From assembly GCF_963082655.1 (NCBI RefSeq), contig NC_081553.1, positions 62,176,311 to 62,240,310 on the forward strand: a stretch of DNA of 64,000 nt. The letters are read 5' to 3'. Shown one piece after another: positions 55,911 to 64,000 of this stretch. Source of the DNA: Stomoxys calcitrans (lineage: Eukaryota > Arthropoda > Insecta > Diptera > Muscidae). The notes under the pieces were generated by a model. That model searched no databases. It saw only the letters and a program-made list of their open reading frames with translations, and was not told the origin of the DNA. Each line of letters begins with the position of its first letter. The stretch's first letter is position 1. Made by a program: the position numbers and the translations under genes.

Positions 55911-57549
55911 ATACCCACCTCCATAGGTACACTAATTTTGTCATTCTGTTTGTAACACCTCTAAATATATGTCCAAGATCCCATAAAGTATATATTTTCA
56001 TGATCGTCATGACATTTTAAGTCGATCTAGACGTGTCCGTCTGTCTGTCTGTCGAAAGCACGCTAACTTTCGAAGGAGTAAAGCTACGCAAGCCATGTCC
56101 GACCGTCTGTCTGTTGAAATCACACTATAGTCTTTAAAAATAGAGATATTGAGCTGAAATGTTGCACAGATTCTTTTTTTGTCCATAAGCAGGTTAAGTT
56201 CGAAGATGGGCTATATCGGACTATATCTTGATATAGCCCCCACATAAACCGATCGGCCGCTTTAGAATCTTAGGCCCATAAAAGCCACATTTATTATCCG
56301 ATTTTGCTGAAATTTGGGACAGTGAGTTGCGTTGGACCCTTCGACATCCTTCGTCAATTTGGCCCAGATCGGTCTAGATTGGGATATAGGTGCCATATAG
56401 ACCGATCCTACGATTAAGGGTCTTAGGTCCATTAAAGTCACTATTATTATCCGATTTTGATGAAATTTGGGACAGTGAGTTGTGTTAGGCCCTTCGACAT
56501 TCTTCGTCAATTTGGCCCAGATCGGTCCAGATTTGGATATAGCTGCCATATAGACCGATCCTCAGATTTAGGGTGTTAGGCCCATTAAAGCCGCAATTAT
56601 TATCCGATTTTGGACAGTGAGTTGTCTTGGCCCTGATCGGTTCAGATTTGGATATAGCTGTCATATAGACCGATCTCTCTATTTTAGGTTATGGGCCCAT
56701 AAAAGGCGCATTTATTGTCTGATGTCGCCGAATTTTGGGACAGTTAGTTGTGTTGGGCCCTTCGATGTTTGTCTTCAATTTGGATATAGCTGCCATATAG
56801 ACCGATCCTCAGATTTAGGGTGTTAGGCCCATTAAAGCCGCAATTATTATCCGATTTTGGACAGTGAGTTGTCTTGGCCCTGATCGGTCAAGATTTGGAT
56901 ATAGCTGCCATATAGACCGATTTCTCGGTTTAAGGTTTTGGGACCATAAAAGGCGCATTTATTGTCCGATGTCACCGAAATTCGGGACAGTGAGTTAAGT
57001 TAAGCCCCTTGATATACTTCTGCAATACGGCACTTATCGGCTCAGATTTGGATATAGCTGTCATATAGACCAATCTCTCGATTTAAACTTTTGGGCCCAG
57101 AGAAAGCCCATTTATTCTCCGACGCCGCCGAAAATTGGGACAGTGAGCTGTGTTGGACCTTTCGACATGCTTCTTCAATTTGGCCTAGATTTGTCCTGAT
57201 TTGGATATAGCTGCCATATAGACCGATAATTCGATTTAAAGTCTTGGTTCTATAAAAGGCGCATTTATAATCCGATTTCACCGACATCCGTATCGTATAT
57301 GGTTCAGATCGGTTTAATTTTAGATATAACTAACTACTACTAAAAAGATCAATAATTTGTTATACACAATTAAACAATGACTTGTACTTATTAGTATTTT
57401 GTCCAAATCGGAACATATTTCGATATAGCTGCTATGGGGCATAAGGTATTCACTTTTCACCGGATTTTGACGAAATGCGGTTTACGTATATACCCGAGGT
57501 GGTGGGTATCCAAAGTTCGGCTCGACCGAACTTAACGCCCTTTTACTTG
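55911..57549 (+). mobile_element. HINE chimera: type i 5' block on a type ii body
   Basis: Begins ATACCCACCTCCATAGG with the type i 5' block (CTAACTTTCGAAGGAGTAAA at 56,066), then at about 56,095 a second 5' block of the type ii kind starts (CCATGTCCGACCGTCTGTC, TTTAAAAATAGAGATATTGA). Type ii monomers follow to about 57,300; the 3' end has CCGAGGTGGTGGGTATCC, AAGTTCGGCTCGACCGAACTT and ACGCCCTTTTACTTG at 57,549. Confidence 0.83.
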
Positions 57550-58980
57550 TTTTTTCTTATTTTTGGGAGAAAGTTATAAAAAAATCTGATTAACAGCTAA
57601 GAAGTTCCAGGTAACACTTCGTACATAAGTAGTAACCCTTCTCTTGTACTTCTTCATTTCTTCTTCTCCTTTTTAGACAACATACCGACTTCGCCTACTG
57701 CATGGGAGGACTAATTTCTCTTAATAAATTGTTGCAATTTGTTTTTTTCATGCCTGGTACATTGTAAATTAAGGTTTAATCGCAGTGTCAATAATCGAGT
57801 GCCACAACTGTCGAAATGTGGGCGGCGGGTGTAGCACCCTGTATTTCATTTCATAATTTGTAAAATATATGAGAGGCAAGTGCGCGCTGTTTAACGATTT
57901 CAATAAAACATTCATACGCACTCATAGACCGAAACCCCCATTGTACAACAACGTAGACGACAAGAAACATAACACACACGAGTCACACTCATCATGTGCT
58001 GGCCAATGTAGCCAGCTAGCCAGTCAGCAGCATTTGGGCATTCATACTTGTGCACACACACACACACACACACGCATCTCGAGAGGAGAGATTACACAAA
58101 TTCAAAATGTGCTTGGCTACGGACCAAAGACCAAGCAATAACAATAATAATCATCATCAGCATCATCATAATAACAACATGAACCAGTCTATGAAGGAGA
58201 AGAACAAAAAGCAGCAGCAGCTGAAGAATGGCCAAAAGAAGCAAAACTACATGAAAATGAACAACAAGAGCAACAGCTACAGCAAAAACTACAGCAGCCA
58301 CAGTAAAAGTCAGAGAAAATAAACCATAAGAGCATCACATCGCATCGTCATCCATCCATCCATCTCTCACACAACAATCTCGTGTATCCTACACCAGTGC
58401 AGACAACAACAAAAAAAAACCGTATTACTGACTGACTTACTGCCAGCCTGCCTGACATCGGAGCATGGGCACGCACAAGGCATGAATTTTCTAAAATTAA
58501 TTTTTATTTTTTTTTTCATTTCATTTTTCCCGTCTTTTATGATTTCACTCTGTTGCTTTGGCGAGCCGAATCGAATCGACTCGAGTCGAGTCGGGGCAAA
58601 TAATGAAATTAAAACAAATTTCTGTTTCGTTCATAGTACACAGCAATGGCCAGCTATAGCAGCCGGCATACACAATCAAACACACATCTCTATACGTCTA
58701 CTAACAATGACATGGTACAACAACATGGTAACAACAACAATTGAAAACTACAAATGTTTAAATTTATTGCCACCACAGCACGGTGTTTTAAAATGAAAAT
58801 GAAATCTACTCTCCATGAATGGATTTGCATTTGACACTGATCGGGTTCATTAGGAAAAAATATATGCTCGATTTTGCTATGCTGTGTGGAGTTTCAACCT
58901 AATGAAATGACAGCTGCTTAGCAATACAACAAAGTGTGAACTAATTTGGGTCGACAGTGTCAAAATAAAAGGGATACAGG
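57550..58980. other. low-repeat spacer with CA microsatellite and CAG/AAC-rich stretch
   Basis: CA repeats at 58,050-58,073. A possible short ORF lies at 58,107-58,322. Otherwise no gene supported. Confidence 0.5.
58107..58322 (+). CDS. possible short Asn/Gln/Lys/Ser-rich ORF
   Basis: A 71-codon frame starting MCLATDQRPSNNNNN, with HHQHHHNNN, then a basic, Asn/Ser/Tyr-rich end (KSNSYSKNYSSHSKSQRK). The ATG is in context CAAAATG, a good fly start. Codons AAC, AGC, TAC and AAG dominate, but low-complexity CAG/AAC DNA would also give this. No family recognised; it may be a leader ORF, an exon or nothing. Confidence 0.22.
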   Translation: MCLATDQRPSNNNNNHHQHHHNNNMNQSMKEKNKKQQQLKNGQKKQNYMKMNNKSNSYSKNYSSHSKSQRK

Positions 58981-58984
58981 TTTT

Positions 58985-59345
58985 TTTAATTTCTCGGAAG
59001 GAAAAGTTTGAAGGAAAATTTCTCTAAAGAAAAAATTTAAAGAAATCTTCCCCAAAAAAAAAAAATTTCATAAATTTCAATGAAGGTATTTCTACAGACA
59101 AAATTACAATGACATTTTTTCTAAAGATAAAATTTCAATGATTTTTTTCTTAAGATAAAATTTTCATGAATTTTTTTCTAAAGACAATATTTCAATGAAA
59201 TTTTTTCTAAAGACAATATTTCAATGACATTTTTTCAAAAGATAAACGACAAACTTTCAATAAAATTTTATCTAAAGCCACAACTTTAAAGAAATTTTTT
59301 CCAAAGATAAAATGTCAATGAAATTTTTTGCAATTTCCTTAAAGA
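58985..59345. repeat. degenerate AT-rich repeat (AATTTCAATGAAATTTTTTC)
   Basis: About ten units of roughly 33 bp (TCTAAAGACAATATTTCAAT). Inverse of the array at 55,561-55,910. Confidence 0.7.
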
Positions 59346-59348
59346 AAA

Positions 59349-61051
59349 CAAGAAAAAAGGCGTTAAGATCCGGGCGGAACCACATCGGGTATATATGTAA
59401 ACCATCTTTCGTCTAAATTCGGTGAAAAATGCATACTTTATAGCAGCTATATCAAAATATGATCCGATTTGGACCAAATACAAGTCACAGTGTCAATCTT
59501 CAGTGAAATCGGATTATAAATGCGCCTTTTATGGGGCCCAGATTTCAAATCCAGATATCAGTCTATATGACAGCTATATCCTAATCCGGACCGATTCGGG
59601 CTAAATTGAAGAAGAATGTGGAAGGGACTAACACAACTCACTGTCCCAAATTTCGGCGAAATCGGGCAATAAATGCGAATTTTATGGTCCCAAAACCTTA
59701 AATCGAGAGATCGCTCTATATGGCAGCTATATTCCAATCTGGACCGATCTGAGCCAACTTGAAGAGGGATGTCAAAGAGCCTAGCACAACTCACTGTCCC
59801 AAATTTCGGCCACAGCGGCCAATAAATGCGCTTTTTATGGTCTCAAAACCTTAAATCATGTGATCAGTCTATATGGTACAGAAAAATGCCGAAGAGGCTA
59901 ACAGCCTAATCGAGCGATCGGTCTATATGACAGCTATATTCAAATCTAGACCGATCTGAGCCAACTTGAAGAGGGATGTCAAAGAGCCTTACATAACTCA
60001 CTGTCACAAATTTCGACGACATGGGACAATAAATGCGCCTTTTATAGGCCCAAAACCTTAAATCGAGAGATCGGTCTATATGGCAGCTATATTCAAATCT
60101 GGACCCATCTGAGCCAACTTGAAGAGGGATGGCAAAGAGCCTAACACAACTCACTGTCCCAAATTTCGGCGACGGCGGCCAATAAATGCGCCTCTTATGG
60201 TCCCAAAACCTTAAATCGAGAGATCGGTCTATATGGCAGCTATATCCAAATCTGGACCGATTTGGGCCAAGTTGCAGAAAAATGTCGAAGAGCCTAACAG
60301 CCTAATCGAGAGATTGTTCTATATGACAGCTATTTCCAAATCTAGACCGATCTGGGCCAAATTGAAGAAGGACGCCGAAGGGCCTAACACAACTCACTGT
60401 CCCAAATTTTGGCAAAATCGGAAATAAATGCGGGCTGAAAACCTGAAATCGGGAGATCGGTCTACATGGCATCTAAACCCAAATCTGGACGATCTAAGCC
60501 AAAATGAAGAAGGATGTCGAAGGTCCTAACACAACTCACTGTCCCAAATTTTGGCAAAATCGAACAATGAATGCGCCTTTAATGGGCTCAAAACCTTAAA
60601 TCGGGAGATCGGTCTATATGGCAGCTATATCCAAGTCTGCACCGATCTGGGCCAAATTGAAGAAGGATGTCGAGTGGCCTAACACAACTCACTGTCCCAA
60701 ATTTCATCAAATTCGGATAATAATGTTGCATTTATGGGCCTAAGTCCTTAAATCGGCGAATCGGTCTATATGGGGGATATTTCAAGATATAGTCCGATAT
60801 AGCCCATTTTCGAACTAAACCTGCTTATGGAAAAAAAAAGAATCTGTCCAAAGTTTCAGCTCAATATCTCTATTTTTAAAGACTGTAGCGTGATTTCAAC
60901 AGACAGACGAACGGACGGACATGGGTAGATTGTCTTAGACGTTTACGCTGATCAAAAATAAATGTACTTTATAGGGTCGGAAATTGATATTTCGATGTGT
61001 TGCAAAGGAAATGACAAAATGAATATACCCCCATCCTTCAGAGGTTTGTAT
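59349..61051 (-). mobile_element. HINE, type ii body, complete
   Basis: 3' end CAAGAAAAAAGGCGTTAAG with the hairpin strongly decayed and GGGTATATATGTAAACC, nine type ii monomers (GATCGGTCTATATGGCAGC; ACAACTCACTGTCCCAAATT), some shortened by deletions, then 5' block (TTTAAAGACTGTAGCGTG, CAGACGAACGGACGGACATG, GATATTTCGATGTGTTGC) ending CCCCATCCTTCAGAGG. Confidence 0.84.
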
Positions 61052-62055
61052 AAGAAATTCGAACAAATCCCATTACCAATCTCCGAGATCTGTTTTTTTT
61101 TTGTTGTTGAAAATATGGGTGATGAGAAGTGCTTTTTAGGGGAGCGATGGTACCTCAGACATTTCGAATCAAATAAGGATATCAAATTCATGCAACACTC
61201 CCAAATCCCTTTAATTCGAGCCCCATATTGCCATGGTCGGTAAATATGAAACGTTTGGAGGGTGTTTTGGGGCTGGGGTGTCCACCGGCACTTTTCCCTG
61301 AAAACTGATATCAAATTCGTTCTTTACTCCTAAATACCGTTGATTTGAGCTCCATATTGCCATAGTCGGAAATTAAGTTCTGTTTAAGGAGTGCTTTAGT
61401 GCATACCCCCAAACACTTGGCTTCAAAATTTGGCTGATTTTGCATACCAGATTCGTAATCTACTCTCGAATACCTTTCATTTGACCCCCATGTTGATATG
61501 AACGTTCAATATGTCTGCATGGAGGATTTTTGGGGTCGGGGCGATTTTCTGGGTACTTGGACCCAGGAATATTCGCATTCTACTCTTCAACACCATTCAT
61601 TTGTCCTCATCCAGTACTTTTGATTTTGGATTGTGTTTTTGGGGTAACGGGGAAGGGTTCGCCTCCTTCCGATATTAACAAATTATAAAGCCTGTTCCTC
61701 CCTTCTGCTCATATCCGCAATCTGCTCTCGAATACCATTCATTGGAGTCCCATATTGTCATGATAGTCCAATAACCTATTTTCGGGGGTTTTCGGGTTGG
61801 GACAGCCCCCCCCCCCAGTTACTTGGACTCAATTTTTATATGAAATTCGTACCATATTGACCCGCTCCCTACACTTAAATTTTTGAGTACTACTTTTGGG
61901 GTAGAGGGGAGGGTCCGCCCCCTTTCCGACATCAAAAAAATATATTTCCCATTTTTCCTTCAAGATCGACGTACACAATCTGTGAAAATTTCAAGGTAAT
62001 CGGTTCGGCCCTTTTTGAGTCTATACGGAACAAACAAACACAAAATTGATTTTTG
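61052..62055 (-). repeat. type vi repeats, reverse orientation
   Basis: Units with ATATTGCCATGGTCGG, CAAATTCGTTCTTTACTCC, AATACCTTTCATTTGACCCC. Ends with a segment also seen next to the 18.9-kb array (GAAAATTTCAAGGTAATCGG, TCTATACGGAACAAACAAAC). Continues after the inserted HINE at 63,050-63,128. Confidence 0.78.
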
Positions 62056-63049
62056 TACCATCCACCATAGGAATATGCCCACCTCGAAATATGCTTCTCA
62101 GACCCCATAAAGTCCGTTCGTCTGTCTGTCGAAAGCAAGCTTGAAATTTAGCACAAATACTTTTTATTAGTGTAGGTCGGTTGGGATTGTAACTGGGCCA
62201 AATCGGTCCATGTTTTGATATACCTGCCATAAACTGATCTTGGGTCTTAACTTCTTAAGCCTCTAGAGGGCGCAATTCTCGCACGTGGTATTTTGGTATC
62301 ACTTCCAATGGCTGTGCTAAGTATGGTTCAAATCGGTCCATGTTTTGATATAGCTGCCACATAAACCGATCTAGGGTCTTGACTTCTTGAGCCTCTAGAG
62401 AGCGCAATTCTCATCCGGTTTTGGTATAACTTTCAACAACTGTTCAAATCGGTTCATAATCTGGTATAGCTGTCATATAAACCGATCTTGAATCTTGGCT
62501 TCTTGAACCTATAGAGGGCGCAATTCTCATTCGATTTGGCTGAAATTTTGAATGCGGTGTTTTGTTATGAATTCCAGTAACTGTGCTAAGTATGGCGCAA
62601 ATCGATACATAACCTGATATAGCTGCTACATAAACCGATCTGGGATCTTAACTTCTTACGCCTCTAGAGGGCACAATTCTCATCCGATTTGGCTGAAATT
62701 TTGTACAACGGCTTCTCTCATGACTTGCAACATACGTGTCTAATATGATCTGAATCGATCAATTGCTTGATACAGCTCCCATATAAATCTATCTCCCGAT
62801 TTTGCTTCTTGAGCCCCTACAATGCGCAATTCTTATCCGAATGAACTGCAATATTACACAGTGACTTCTACAATGTTCAGCATTCATTTATGATCCGAAT
62901 CGGATTATAACTTGATATAGCTCCAATAGCATAACAGTTCTTATCCAATGTTCTTTGTTTGCCTAAACGCGCATAGAACTAGACACATGAGATCCATGGT
63001 GTAGGGTATATAAGATTCGGCCCAGCCGAACTTAGCTCGCTCTTACTTG
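62056..63049 (+). mobile_element. HINE, type i body, complete but shortened
   Basis: Starts TACCATCCACCATAGG; the 5' block is reduced (GACCCCATAAAGTCCG, TCTGTCTGTCGAAAGC, AGTGTAGGTCGGTTGGG). About five monomers, some with deletions (near 62,280 and 62,430). The 3' end has GGTGTAGGGTATATAAG, CGGCCCAGCCGAAC and TCGCTCTTACTTG. Inserted in a type vi array. Confidence 0.83.
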
Positions 63050-63128
63050 TTTATATTAAGTTCGTACTCTACTCCTGAAGACATTTCATTTGAGTCCCAT
63101 ATTGTCTCGATCTCTACACTTTTGTTTT
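63050..63128 (-). repeat. type vi repeat remnant between HINE and SINE
   Basis: TTCGTACTCTACTCCTGAAG, CATTTCATTTGAGTCCCATA. Continuation of the array left of the HINE. Confidence 0.7.
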
Positions 63129-63134
63129 TGGGTA

Positions 63135-63440
63135 CTTAAATTTGCAAATTTTGCTTAAGGAACAGGAGCAAACTTCTCACATATCAACGAGTGCAGTCCG
63201 ATTCAAGTTTAAGCTTAATGATAAGGGGCCTCCTTTTTATAGCCGAGTCCGAACGGCGTACCGCAGTGCGACACCTCTTTGGAGAGAAGTTTAACATGGC
63301 ATAGTACCTCACAAATGTTGCCAGCATTAGGAGGGGAAAACCACCACTGAAAAATTTTTTCTGATGGTCTCGCCAGGATTCGAACCCAGATGTTCAGCGT
63401 CATAGGCGGACATGCTAACATCTGCGCTACGGTGGCCTCC
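63135..63440 (-). mobile_element. tRNA-derived SINE-1, full length, with target duplication
   Basis: Minus orientation: GGAGGCCACCGTAGCGCAGA (head, at 63,440), CCGCCTATGACGCTGAACAT, GGGTTCGAATCCTGGCGAGA, body to TTTGCAAATTTAAG at 63,135. Flanked by TGGGTA at 63,129-63,134 and 63,441-63,446. A 103-codon ORF here is SINE-derived and not a gene. Confidence 0.9.
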
Positions 63441-63446
63441 TGGGTA

Positions 63447-64000
63447 TTACATTTCTTATTTGCTCTACATTTTTTTCTTACAAAATTTTTCAAAGAATTG
63501 TAATTTGATAATAATTTGTTTTCCAATCTACAATTCTGCGGGACGTATAAGCAATGCTTGACTATGTTGATGGTATCAGAGAGCGTATGAGTGATATCAT
63601 TTTAACTATTGTATTTCCTAACACTGTCCATAACTCTCTACACTGTGCATTGTCCACCTAAAGAAACGGGAGTGCTTAATTGTTTGTTTCTGCCCATGTT
63701 GTTGGTTAGAGCGTTCGAGCTGGCCCACTATTTATTGTGATAGCCTAGTCAAAGCAAATGCTCATTTGTTCCATGTTGTGTGTGTGTGTTATGTCTTGAC
63801 TTCTTAAAATTGCCAAATGCGTTCATTGTTTCCAAAATTTGTGCACAGTTTGTTTTGATTGGACAACAACAACCACAAATCAAAACAACATCACCAACAC
63901 CAATTAGCATTTAGAAGGCCATCACATCCGCTCACTCACATGGACTTGGAGGGAAATGTGGTTGAATGCAAAAACTGGAACTGTATATTTTCATAGATCA
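63447..64000. other. low-repeat spacer at right edge
   Basis: Short TG run at 63,777-63,790 and a CAACAACAACCACAA run at 63,865. No gene or repeat family recognised. Confidence 0.5.

Noticed and set aside
63215..63526. 103-codon minus ORF
   Set aside because: Lies mostly within SINE-1; the same peptide arises from the other SINE copies.

Overview
The window looks like repeat-saturated, gene-poor nuclear DNA of a higher fly (Diptera, Muscomorpha; a muscid-like calyptrate is my best guess, species not determinable). Pointers are an AT-rich background, CAA/CAG-rich leaders, an intact Ty3/gypsy retroelement with an arginine-rich Gag lacking a CCHC knuckle, LOA/I-type LINEs, tRNA-derived SINEs, mariner-type MITEs, and many Helentron-associated (DINE-1/INE-1-like) elements carrying the ACGGACATGG / AAGAATATATATACTTTATGGGGTC-type block that I associate with fly DINE-like repeats. 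Nothing prokaryotic is present.

Layout. 0-3.9 kb: a minus-strand Ty3/gypsy retroelement with uninterrupted gag and pol, a candidate frameshift signal, and a small myristoylation-signal/transmembrane ORF upstream of gag; it runs off the left edge. 3.9-10.9 kb: LINE fragments, three copies of one mariner MITE (one inside a LINE), AT-rich spacer. 10.9-35.1 kb: a chain of Helentron-associated elements (HINEs) whose bodies are tandem 153-bp repeats in at least five diverged sequence families, mixed with a separate ~125-bp GC-richer repeat (type vi, 16.9-21.4 kb), SINEs, a LINE fragment and an expanded GGAC minisatellite. 35.3 kb: a second tRNA-derived SINE. 36.4-41.0 kb: purine-rich (GAAAT)n and then GGATGGAA-type minisatellite with a ~1.2-kb nearly pure 12-bp core. 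42.7-48.7 kb: more HINEs around a LOA-type LINE pseudogene. 48.7-51.3 kb: low-repeat DNA holding the only convincing host coding exon (minus strand, 74 codons, followed by a GTAAGT donor). 51.3-63.4 kb: HINEs, a 2.5-kb 31-bp minisatellite, type vi repeats and a SINE; 63.4-64.0 kb: ordinary spacer.

The HINEs are read with their 5' end at the ATACCCTCCACCAT terminus and their 3' end at the GGCCGAAC hairpin followed by a CTTG end. They share asymmetric terminal inverted repeats, a 5' conserved block, a central tandem array and a 3' hairpin. The most striking observation is that bodies with very different sequences keep exactly the same 153-bp register (for example 9 x 153 = 1377 bp without any net indel at 23,941-25,318), align without gaps, and share the same conserved boxes. 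Because 153 = 51 codons, they create long spurious or relic ORFs with a recurring 51-residue pattern. Most other long ORFs in the window come from 12-bp or 16-bp minisatellites and are not genes.

The host exon at 48,751-48,972 is read leftward, so much or all of the repeat chain to its left could be intronic; that is inference only. All coordinates of repeat boundaries are by eye and accurate to a few bases where a terminus is named, tens of bases otherwise.
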